Shown: one piece after another, positions 1 to 5,764 of the stretch
Layout of the letters: each line of letters starts with the position of its first letter
Numbering within the stretch: the stretch's first letter is position 1
Source of the DNA: Pyrodictiaceae archaeon
GTDB lineage: Archaea; Thermoproteota; Thermoprotei_A; Sulfolobales; Pyrodictiaceae
Direction: 5' to 3'
NCBI GenBank assembly: GCA_027046105.1
Contig: JALTZQ010000188.1
Location: 1,552 to 10,713, forward strand
Length of the DNA stretch: 9,162 nt
Made by a program: the position numbers and the translations under genes
Notes under the pieces: model-generated
The model's database searches: none
What the model was told of the DNA's origin: nothing
What the model saw: only the letters and a program-made list of their open reading frames with translations

Positions 1-212
1 TAGTCTATATGTATCTCTTGACGAGAGTTAATGAATCGCTTAAGCCAAAGCTTACAAGAGAATTAAGATTGGGTACGAGGATAGTTACATTAGATTTTGA
101 AATCCCGGGATGGAAGCCCGTACATGTTGAAAGACACTATACGGGTGGCCTTGAAAGAACGATATATTTGTACATTAGGGGTATTAGCGACGTCTTTCAA
201 GTGAGTCTATGA
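1..212 (+). CDS. C-terminal part of a SAM-dependent methyltransferase, aKMT-like (cut by window edge)
   Basis: The reading frame is already open at the window start (codons begin at base 3) and ends with TGA at 210-212, so this is the tail of a longer gene and the ATG at 9 is probably internal. About 69 codons are visible. The tail reads YLLTRVNESLKPKL, then a basic stretch, then VTLDFEIPGWKP, and closes with a short beta-rich IYLYIRG segment. From family knowledge this order (a helix after the SAM-binding core, then F-x-I-P-G-W-x-P and a final strand) resembles the small archaeal class I methyltransferases related to aKMT, which methylates lysines of many crenarchaeal proteins. The SAM-binding motif lies outside the window, so the substrate is inferred. 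It could instead be another small class I methyltransferase. The 3' end overlaps the convergent deoxyhypusine synthase gene by 29 bp. Confidence 0.6.
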   Translation, partial: VYMYLLTRVNESLKPKLTRELRLGTRIVTLDFEIPGWKPVHVERHYTGGLERTIYLYIRGISDVFQVSL

Positions 213-1128
213 GACCGGCAACTATGAGTGGAAGGAGAATTGTTGCATCACCATATACGACAATGTGTCTTCCAGTCTTCTTTAGCTTGCCCCAACTTAT
301 AGCTTCACGTGGATGTGCCCCGCTAAGGCTACCATCATATTCATTAGCCGTAGTAATGTATACAGCACAATCAAGACCACCACGAAACTGGGCCCACCAT
401 ATAGTATGATGTTTACTTATACCACCGCCAATTATCAGGGCTACGGCCTTCTTTGATCTAAAGAACTTATCTGCCATAAGCTCTTCGTCACGGAATGGGT
501 CAATACGTAAATCACTATGTGTTTGCTGGTAAGTAAAGAGGGCTGTTCCAAAGGCCCCATCAAGATATCCAGGCACAATGACCGGTACTTCTCTTTCAGC
601 AGCCGCATCGAGAATACTATGCTTATCCTTAAGCTCTTTACCAATAACCCACAATATCTCATAAATACCCCACGCTCTTTTGCGGTCTAGGCTGTCAAGT
701 ATTCGATAGACAAACTTCTCTATCCGGGGCCCATAGTCTTGTATAGGTATCAGCACATTACCTAGCCTATGAAAACCGCGTTCATACACCTCTGTGTCAT
801 CAAGATAGAATGAGCCGCGATAGTATCTTCCCCCAGTACTTCTAGCAATATCGTGATCTACAGTTCCACATGTTGTTACGATGAGGTTAAATAACTCCTT
901 CCTAACTACTTGAGCAAGTACTCCTCTAAGACCAGTTGCAACAATGTTTGCTGTAAAAGATATAACACGCAGATCTGCATTATGCATACACTCAGCAAGA
1001 ATACCTATGGCCTCAGCGAGATGACCTGCCATAAACCCGTGAATGTTGCGATAGATTCTAATGAGCTCGCTAATGGTCATTGATGGCTCTACTTCAACGT
1101 CAAGGACCGGTTCAAGCTTAGTGGACAC
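184..1128 (-). CDS. dys: Deoxyhypusine synthase
   Basis: This cytosolic enzyme transfers the aminobutyl group of spermidine, with NAD, to one lysine of the translation factor aIF5A, the first step of hypusine formation. From the GTG at 1128 the protein is 314 residues, a normal archaeal length. Visible family motifs are TANIVATGLRG (~60-70), TTCGTVDHD (85-93), PGYLDGAFG (~186-194), GGGISKHH (234-241), and INTAxEFDGSxSGA-like YITTANEYDGSLSGA followed by WGK. Lys281 of WGK aligns by eye with the catalytic lysine of the human enzyme (K329), and the KHH histidines are also kept, so it looks active. Start choice: GTG 1128 has GGGGTGA five bases upstream. The longer frame opening with TTG at 1149 has no ribosome-binding site, and GTG 1131 is too close to it. 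The gene is on the same strand as the ATPase upstream but 143 bp away. Its 3' end overlaps the methyltransferase gene. Confidence 0.95.
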   Translation of the reverse strand: MSTKLEPVLDVEVEPSMTISELIRIYRNIHGFMAGHLAEAIGILAECMHNADLRVISFTANIVATGLRGVLAQVVRKELFNLIVTTCGTVDHDIARSTGGRYYRGSFYLDDTEVYERGFHRLGNVLIPIQDYGPRIEKFVYRILDSLDRKRAWGIYEILWVIGKELKDKHSILDAAAEREVPVIVPGYLDGAFGTALFTYQQTHSDLRIDPFRDEELMADKFFRSKKAVALIIGGGISKHHTIWWAQFRGGLDCAVYITTANEYDGSLSGAHPREAISWGKLKKTGRHIVVYGDATILLPLIVAGLIDSLERRR

Positions 1129-1271
1129 CACTGTCACCCCTAAGCTCAAAGGTTCAAGGGGGGTTCTCGTTTATCAGCTTGGGGAAGACAGTGTTAAAGA
1201 ATCATTTTGTCAAGTATAACTCAACTCTATTGCACTATGCTTCATGAGAGTTTATGAAGGATGTAGATGAG
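1129..1271 (-). promoter_or_regulatory. Spacer upstream of deoxyhypusine synthase; possible weak promoter
   Basis: This spacer separates the ATPase stop from the deoxyhypusine synthase start. On the minus strand it holds two A/T-rich TATA-like stretches: TTATAC at 1219-1214 and CTTTAA at 1200-1195. The second would place a transcript start near 1171-1174, giving a leader of about 45 bases that carries GGGGTGA at 1140-1134 before GTG 1128. A 6-bp inverted repeat (CTTCAT 1240-1245 and ATGAAG 1254-1259, 8-base loop) lies just past the ATPase stop. No T-rich terminator was found on the minus strand, so read-through from the ATPase gene cannot be excluded. No RNA gene or small ORF was seen. Confidence 0.3.
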
Positions 1272-2000
1272 TTAATGGCAAGAAAATATTACCTTACCAC
1301 CATAGACCCTAGTAAGAATATCATCACGAAGTATATCAGAAGGTTTCCCAAGTCCGTAAACGCGTCTATTGAGTAGAATAACTAGGTTTGCATGCTCGGC
1401 AAAATACGAAGGATCATGAGTGGAAACAATAACTAAACGACTACCCGAAAGCCTATGTATCAAATCAATGATTTCTTTTCGCCCATGTGGATCAACAGCT
1501 GATAAGGGTTCGTCTAGCAAAAGGACTCTCTTCTCACCTATAAGAGCTCTAGCTATGAGAAAACGCTGCCAGAGACCACCACTTAGTTCTCTTAAAGGCC
1601 TGTGCCAGTACCTTGGTGGTATGTCCACTTGTGACAAAAGTTGTTTGACAACCTCACTTACATCATAGCCAAACCCTTGTCTTACTACTGTTAGAACGTG
1701 TTTTGAAAGTGCCTCGTACACTGTGATCGGATAACTGGATGATTGTGGATGTAATTGCGGAACGTATCCGATATAGCGTCCAGCTAACTTGGGTCTACCG
1801 GTAACATTTACTCCTTCAACAATTACGCTACCGTTAACCGGACGTATAAGTCCAAGAATTGTACGAAATAGTGTAGTTTTTCCTGCGCCATTTGGGCCTA
1901 AAATAAGCACAAGACCAGGCCCGCGGATATCAAGTCTGACATCTTCTAGTATGATTTTGCCATCCAATACTACTGTAATATTATCGAGTCTAAGCCTCAA
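1272..2000 (-). CDS. Metal ABC transporter ATP-binding protein (ZnuC/MntB type)
   Basis: This is the nucleotide-binding subunit that powers metal import through the permease encoded divergently at 3008. All ABC motifs are intact. Numbered from TTG 2000 (242 aa), they are Walker A GPNGAGKTT 35-43, Q-loop Gln82, signature LSGG 139-142, Walker B VLLLDEP 159-165, D-loop SAVD 167-170 and H-loop His195. The spacing and length match ZnuC/MntB-family ATPases. Start choice: an in-frame TTG at 2063 would add 21 residues, but that extension runs through the TATA palindrome and has no homology-like content. TTG 2000 gives a normal N-terminus (MRLRLDNITVVLDG), is preceded by GGGTG about 10 bases upstream, and lies about 21 bases downstream of the predicted transcript start. 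Unusually, the ATPase is divergent from its partner genes instead of sharing their operon. The metal is not evident from this subunit. Confidence 0.92.
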   Translation of the reverse strand: MRLRLDNITVVLDGKIILEDVRLDIRGPGLVLILGPNGAGKTTLFRTILGLIRPVNGSVIVEGVNVTGRPKLAGRYIGYVPQLHPQSSSYPITVYEALSKHVLTVVRQGFGYDVSEVVKQLLSQVDIPPRYWHRPLRELSGGLWQRFLIARALIGEKRVLLLDEPLSAVDPHGRKEIIDLIHRLSGSRLVIVSTHDPSYFAEHANLVILLNRRVYGLGKPSDILRDDILTRVYGGKVIFSCH

Positions 2001-2022
2001 GCTGCTTCCACACCCATTTCGC

Positions 2023-2030
2023 TGTGCACA
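2023..2030. repeat. Operator candidate, copy 1 of TGTGCACA
   Basis: This 8-bp perfect palindrome is followed by AAATAATAG. It covers the predicted transcript start of the ATPase gene and lies upstream of the plus-strand TATA element. Its centre (2026.5) is 21 bp from the TATA palindrome centre (2047.5) and 32 bp from the second copy, close to two and three helical turns. A protein bound here would be placed to block ATPase transcription. Confidence 0.5.
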
Positions 2031-2041
2031 AATAATAGACA

Positions 2042-2053
2042 CACTTATAAGTG
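2042..2053. promoter_or_regulatory. Palindromic TATA box shared by the divergent metal-transport genes
   Basis: CACTTATAAGTG is a perfect 12-bp palindrome with core TTATAA at 2045-2050, so it reads as an identical TATA element on both strands. With the usual archaeal spacing of about 25-27 bases, transcripts would start near 2073 on the plus strand (leader of about 18 bases before GTG 2091) and near 2021 on the minus strand (about 21 bases before TTG 2000). Both positions suit the chosen starts. A clear purine-rich BRE is not visible on either side. The TATA call is from sequence; the bidirectional use is inference. Confidence 0.6.
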
Positions 2054-2054
2054 G

Positions 2055-2062
2055 TGTGCACA
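2055..2062. repeat. Operator candidate, copy 2 of TGTGCACA
   Basis: This second perfect copy is followed by ATAG, so the repeat extends imperfectly as TGTGCACAA then ATAG in both copies. It lies between the TATA box and the predicted transcript start of the binding-protein gene, and immediately upstream of the minus-strand TATA element. Its centre (2058.5) is 11 bp, about one helical turn, from the TATA centre. The position suits repression of both promoters. The bound regulator is unknown; the NikR-like protein at 3867 is the nearest candidate. Confidence 0.5.
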
Positions 2063-2090
2063 ATAGTTCCTCTTCATTTGGGTAGTAACA

Positions 2091-3011
2091 GTGCTGGCAG
2101 AACGACGAATGTACATTGCATTAATAGCAGTTGCAATTGCGGTTACACTACTACTCTTACCAACACTTGTGCTAATTCATAGTGTCCAATCTAGTGCTAG
2201 CCTAGCCAAGAAATCGTTACTTGTTGTGGTAACATTTCCTGGTATAGAGTACGAAATTAAAACGCTTCTATGTGATGACGATAAGGTTGTAGTTCTTACA
2301 CCTGCAGGTGTTGATCCCCATAACTACCAGCTTAAACCAGGTGATGTAGAACTTGTAGAAGAAGCTGATTTAATTATAACGATGGGGCATACTAGTGTAG
2401 ATTTACGAATACGCTCATTGGTGGAGCAGAAGGCCTTGAAAGGGGCTCTCATAGAGGTACCAAGAATAGATGGTATCAAAATCAGGATTAATCCAGTAAC
2501 TGGAAAACCAAATCTACATGGTATAATCTATGATCCGATGAATTTAATTCGTCTACTAGAGACAGTAGTAGATAAGGCCTCAAATATAAGGCCTGAATGT
2601 GGCTCCATCTACAAGAGAAACCTTGAATTGGTGATTTTAGAGCTTGAAGACTTGATAAAGGAGACAACTACAATAGGTATGAGAGTCCTTGCTGAAACGT
2701 CATCAATACAGTACGCATTAGAGTGGATGGGTGTCCACGTGGAGTATGTATTGGTTGAGCCAGAGCTCCCTCTTACGCCCTCTAAGCTCAGTAAGGCTGA
2801 GCAATTAATAGCAGAAAAATCTGTTGATGCAGTAGCGGTAATTGACTATAATGGTGTTTTGTCTCCAGCTGGGAAACAGTTAGTGGAGCAGGCTAGACGG
2901 CATGGTTTACCAGTGATCAGGGTGCCATCCTTATTTTCCTCAGGTAGTCTACTAGACAAGCTAGCTTACATCAAGAACCAAGTAAGTGAACTGCCAAGTA
3001 AGATGCCATGA
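2091..3011 (+). CDS. Metal ABC transporter substrate-binding protein, cluster A-I (ZnuA/TroA type), membrane-anchored
   Basis: This extracytoplasmic protein would capture a metal ion and deliver it to the permease encoded next. In the 306-aa product, residues about 8-30 form a hydrophobic signal/anchor with no lipobox cysteine, so it is probably tethered by an uncleaved segment, a common archaeal arrangement. Family motifs are GVDPHNYQLKPGD (73-85), giving likely metal ligand His77, and NLHGIIYDP (141-149), giving His143. By eye the third ligand position (His or Glu in ZnuA/PsaA) aligns with Thr203 in AETSSIQY, and the fourth (Asp) aligns with a serine region near 282-285 (LFSSGS). Two of the four usual ligands therefore seem absent. 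The start is GTG 2091; ATG 2109 is the alternative and keeps the hydrophobic segment. The stop overlaps the permease start by 4 bp (ATGA), implying translational coupling. Metal specificity is unknown. Confidence 0.88.
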   Translation: MLAERRMYIALIAVAIAVTLLLLPTLVLIHSVQSSASLAKKSLLVVVTFPGIEYEIKTLLCDDDKVVVLTPAGVDPHNYQLKPGDVELVEEADLIITMGHTSVDLRIRSLVEQKALKGALIEVPRIDGIKIRINPVTGKPNLHGIIYDPMNLIRLLETVVDKASNIRPECGSIYKRNLELVILELEDLIKETTTIGMRVLAETSSIQYALEWMGVHVEYVLVEPELPLTPSKLSKAEQLIAEKSVDAVAVIDYNGVLSPAGKQLVEQARRHGLPVIRVPSLFSSGSLLDKLAYIKNQVSELPSKMP

Positions 3012-3856
3012 TGGTGTGGAAGGCCATGACTTCCATCGCATTTTTGGGACAGTATATCTTTATTAGCTTAAAACTGGAATGGTTACTTGTTTTGCTGTTC
3101 TCTGGCTTAGCTTATGGTGCTGTAAGCTCTCTCGTAGCAGCTAGGCATAGTCAATTCCTCGCGGCTAGCCTAGTCCATATGGCTCTTTTCGCGGCCACTC
3201 TCTCCATACCCATACACCATTATACAGGCCTACCTTTGGAAATTCCTGCAATTATACTTGGCATGATGCTACTAGAATTGTATAACTATATCGTATCGAA
3301 AACACGCGACGTCGACGCAGCAACAGCATCCCTTGTCTCATTTACCGCATCAACTTCAATACTTGCAATATATGTCGTGAAATTGTACTCCCCATACACG
3401 CCCGATATATGGGCTATAATAATTGGTGACCCCCTCCTCGTTAGCTGGCTGGATGTCATGTTTGCAATAGTATTTTCAGGAATGGTGTTAATCATTGTCC
3501 TTATTACATATTGGGACAATATCTGCATAGGCCTAGATCGTGATTCTGCTGAGTTGCTAGGCATAAATACAACATTACATGATAGGTTGTTTAATCTCTC
3601 TCTAGTACTATCTGTAATAGGGTTGATTAGGATAACAGGTTTCATAATGGCACATGTCTTTCTTCTCCTTCCAGGCCTCATAGGCTCGCGTGTTGCAAGA
3701 AATGCCCGACAAGCACTAATCTACAGTATATTATACTCATTACTAGCTACACTGCTAGGGCTATTGTTTGGTGTGATGTTTGATGTGTCACCGATAGGTG
3801 TTGCAGGCATTTTACTCTCGCTGGCATATGTGATCCTGACTTCCATGCAGAGGTGA
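3008..3856 (+). CDS. Metal ABC transporter permease (ZnuB/MntC type)
   Basis: This is the membrane-spanning subunit of the importer, 282 aa, with about eight or nine hydrophobic segments (roughly 25-46, 51-68, 78-97, 106-126, 147-168, 194-216, 216-230, 236-258, 262-278). Family features include a positive-inside segment after helix one (VAARHSQFLAASLVHMAL, about 43-60, matching the conserved RRMSLLGDALSHA region of ZnuB), GDPLLVSWLDV at 140-150, and DRDSAELLGI at 177-186, the cytoplasmic turn that contacts the ATPase. The start ATG 3008 overlaps the stop of the binding-protein gene in an ATGA junction. A second ATG directly follows and could serve equally. The ribosome-binding site of the next gene lies in its last codons, so the operon continues. 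Confidence 0.92.
   Translation: MMVWKAMTSIAFLGQYIFISLKLEWLLVLLFSGLAYGAVSSLVAARHSQFLAASLVHMALFAATLSIPIHHYTGLPLEIPAIILGMMLLELYNYIVSKTRDVDAATASLVSFTASTSILAIYVVKLYSPYTPDIWAIIIGDPLLVSWLDVMFAIVFSGMVLIIVLITYWDNICIGLDRDSAELLGINTTLHDRLFNLSLVLSVIGLIRITGFIMAHVFLLLPGLIGSRVARNARQALIYSILYSLLATLLGLLFGVMFDVSPIGVAGILLSLAYVILTSMQR
3850..3856 (+). promoter_or_regulatory. Shine-Dalgarno site of the NikR-like gene
   Basis: GAGGTGA, a full match to the archaeal anti-Shine-Dalgarno sequence, lies 10 bases before ATG 3867. Its last three bases are the TGA stop of the permease gene. It fixes the ATG start and shows coupled translation. Confidence 0.75.
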
Positions 3857-3866
3857 ATTTGCTAAA

Positions 3867-4277
3867 ATGGAGAGGGAAAAGAAAAGACGCTTTGGTATAT
3901 CCGTGCCAGAGAGACTTGCATCTCTTCTTGATGAACTTTCCACAAGAACTGGTGTTGACCGCTCCAAGTTGGTAACAGAGGCAATAACAAGCTATGTAAA
4001 TGACCATCTACACTACCTCACACCACACTATTGTTACGGCATTATGATTATTGATGTTGAAGAAGAGAAAGGTGAAATTCCAGCTGGCCTGCTTGCACGT
4101 TATCGTGACGTGGTTTTACTGCATGTTCACACACATTTAGAAGGCCGTTGTGTCAACATATTAGTTGTGCGTGGTGATTCAAAGCAAATAGCTGGTCTGC
4201 ATACAAGTCTTGCACTGCTAAACCCTAACTACCGTATCAGATACATCCCCCTAAGAAGCTTAGACATTTCAGGGTGA
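3867..4277 (+). CDS. NikR-like ribbon-helix-helix metal-responsive regulator (atypical metal site)
   Basis: This 136-aa protein has the two-domain plan of NikR. Residues about 7-47 form an N-terminal ribbon-helix-helix DNA-binding domain (RRFGISVPERLASLLDEL, then DRSKLVTEAITSYV). A C-terminal ACT-like metal-binding domain (about 57-130) ends in ILVVRGDSKQI, matching the NikR VxVxKGD segment. NikR binds nickel through His76, His87, His89 and Cys95 (E. coli numbering). Here LHVHTHLEGRC supplies His86, His88 and Cys95, but the His-to-Cys interval is one residue longer, an extra His90 is present, and about five residues containing the first histidine ligand are missing (LLARYRDVV replaces the LLxLQHxxxDxI region). 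It is likely metal-responsive but not necessarily to nickel. Its position behind the permease suggests it controls this uptake locus, possibly through the repeats at 2023-2062. Its strong ribosome-binding site is GAGGTGA. Confidence 0.85.
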   Translation: MEREKKRRFGISVPERLASLLDELSTRTGVDRSKLVTEAITSYVNDHLHYLTPHYCYGIMIIDVEEEKGEIPAGLLARYRDVVLLHVHTHLEGRCVNILVVRGDSKQIAGLHTSLALLNPNYRIRYIPLRSLDISG

Positions 4278-4287
4278 AGGCCCGTCT

Positions 4288-4998
4288 ATGGGAATTGGTG
4301 AGAAGCGGTGGACGGCTAGTGAGAAAATAGCACTTAGACTGCTTGAAGAACAGGGCTACATAATACTTGAAACGCACAAGAGAATACGAATCGGGGGCGT
4401 TGAGGTTGCAGAAATAGACGCTTTAGCTAAAGGACCTGATGGAGAAACATATGTTGTAGAAGTTAAAGCGGGCCGTCTTGACGTTACTGGTGTAAGACAA
4501 GCCTACACCAATGCAGTCCTCTTAGGTGCGAGACCCCTAGTTGTTTGCAAGGGCTACGCCGACGAGTCAGCCAAGACTCTTGCAGAGAAACTTGGTGTTA
4601 AAGTAGTCAAGTTGGAAGATATATTCCTTACTGATCCCGAAGAGCTAGAATATGTTGTTGAGACTGCTATTGAGGAGGCCCTTCATGGAGTTCTTCGCAT
4701 CCTCCTCGATCCATCTATAAGACTAAAACCGGAGACCTACCATGTATTAAAAGCGATAGCCGAAGAAGATACAATCCAAGATGCAGCTCATCGCATTGGA
4801 AGAAGTGTAGAATACGTAGCTCAGGTACTTGATGAGCTTCGGCGACAAGGGATTCTGCCGAGGAAGCTTCGAAGATATAATACGTTGCGTGGCATAGCCA
4901 GACTCTTAATCTATAGAGCGAGATTACAAAGCTTATTGGAAAGTATGGAAAAACAAATTGAGAGACTTGAAACACTACTTCAGCGGCTAGGTGTGTAG
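4288..4998 (+). CDS. PD-(D/E)XK (RecB-like) endonuclease with C-terminal helix-turn-helix region
   Basis: In this 236-aa protein, residues about 9-115 carry a restriction-endonuclease-like fold signature: Glu12 in a first helix (SEKIALRLLEEQGY), Asp44 in AEIDALAKG, Glu58-x-Lys60 in YVVEVKAG, and Gln71 in VRQAYTNA. The set E...D...ExK...Q is the complete metal-dependent nuclease site. Residues about 145-192 (TYHVLKAIAEEDTIQDAAHRIG, then VAQVLDELRRQGIL) look like a winged helix, and about 205-236 form a leucine-rich amphipathic helix that could be a coiled coil. Such predicted RecB-family nucleases are widespread in archaea; the biological role of this one is unknown to me. GGGTGA at 4272-4277, overlapping the stop of the NikR-like gene, is its ribosome-binding site, 10 bases from ATG, so it is co-transcribed with the metal locus. 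DNA repair or RNA processing are possible roles. Confidence 0.75.
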   Translation: MGIGEKRWTASEKIALRLLEEQGYIILETHKRIRIGGVEVAEIDALAKGPDGETYVVEVKAGRLDVTGVRQAYTNAVLLGARPLVVCKGYADESAKTLAEKLGVKVVKLEDIFLTDPEELEYVVETAIEEALHGVLRILLDPSIRLKPETYHVLKAIAEEDTIQDAAHRIGRSVEYVAQVLDELRRQGILPRKLRRYNTLRGIARLLIYRARLQSLLESMEKQIERLETLLQRLGV

Positions 4999-4999
4999 A

Positions 5000-5764
5000 A
5001 TGGATATCAAGAGAGTGAAGGCAGAGATAAGAGAAAGGGTATGGCGTTTACTAGAAGAAAAGAATGTAGCAAGGTTCCCTAAGCCAGTAAGAGGTCGTAT
5101 ACCAAATTTTACTGGAGCCGAAGAGGCTGCAAGAAGGCTTGTAGAGACGGATGTATGGAAACGAGCTAGGATAATTAAGGTGAATCCAGATGCGCCACAA
5201 AGACCTGTCCGATTCTTAGCACTCTCACAGGGAAAATTACTAGTGATGGCTACTCCTAGACTACGTAACGGCTTCCTTATTCTTGATCCTCGTCGCATAC
5301 CTGGGTATCTCTATGAGAGAGCATCAACAATACGTGGTGCATTCCAGTTAGGCACGCTCATAAGCATAGATGAGCTAGAAGCACTAGGAGGTATAGATTT
5401 AGTTGTAATGGGAAGTGTTGCTGTAGATAAACAAGGTCATAGAATAGGTAAGGGTGAGGGATATGCGGAATTAGAGTATGCTATAGCACGGGAGCTCAGA
5501 TTAATCAATGACGATACACCTGTCGCAACCACAATCCATGATCTACAACTAGTAGAGTACATACCGCGTGAACCGTACGATCTTACAGTTGATATTATTG
5601 TAACACCAAGGAAAACATTAAGGGTCCGTAACGAGCAAAAGCCCAATGGTATAATCTGGGATCTCCTTCCCTGTAGCAAGTATAATGATATCCCAGTACT
5701 CCATGAGCTTGCTGAAAAGAAAGGGATACCTCCTAGTAAGAGATGCAACCCTAAATTAGACTAG
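5000..5764 (+). CDS. 5-formyltetrahydrofolate cyclo-ligase-like protein, MTHFSD type
   Basis: The 254-aa product from ATG 5000 follows the nuclease stop by one base. AGGTGTG just upstream serves as a ribosome-binding site. A GTG at 4991 would add three residues and is less likely. Family features are NPDAPQRPVR (about 62-71), MATPRLRNGFLIL, GSVAVDKQGHRIGKGEGYAELEY (GKGEGY at 150-155, corresponding to the GKGGGYYDR nucleotide loop of the cyclo-ligase), PVATTIHDLQLV, DLTVDIIVTPRKTLRV and KPNGIIWDLL. This pattern is closer to the N-terminal domain of animal MTHFSD than to the true folate enzyme MTHFS. It lacks the RNA-binding RRM of MTHFSD. The glutamate in GKGEGY and the different C-terminus leave it uncertain whether it acts on a formyl-folate, a methanopterin derivative or something else. 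Its 3' end overlaps ahbC by 9 bp. Confidence 0.8.
   Translation: MDIKRVKAEIRERVWRLLEEKNVARFPKPVRGRIPNFTGAEEAARRLVETDVWKRARIIKVNPDAPQRPVRFLALSQGKLLVMATPRLRNGFLILDPRRIPGYLYERASTIRGAFQLGTLISIDELEALGGIDLVVMGSVAVDKQGHRIGKGEGYAELEYAIARELRLINDDTPVATTIHDLQLVEYIPREPYDLTVDIIVTPRKTLRVRNEQKPNGIIWDLLPCSKYNDIPVLHELAEKKGIPPSKRCNPKLD

Noticed and set aside
1150..1271. C/D-box small RNA in the spacer upstream of deoxyhypusine synthase
   Set aside because: Only partial C-box-like (ATGATT, TAGATGA) and one CTGA element were found, with wrong spacing and no paired C'/D' set.
2001..2063. N-terminal extension of the ATPase from TTG 2063
   Set aside because: The extra 21 residues come from the control region with the palindromes; the ABC domain starts normally at TTG 2000 with a better-placed leader.
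1789..2085. 98-codon plus-strand frame running through the ATPase N-terminus and the divergent promoter
   Set aside because: It is antisense to the Walker A region and reads through the TATA palindrome; no family resemblance was seen.
3286..3681. 131-codon open frame on the minus strand inside the permease gene
   Set aside because: It is antisense to conserved transmembrane coding sequence, has no ribosome-binding site or recognisable domain, and its composition (many Ser, Thr, Arg, Ile) fits an antisense shadow.
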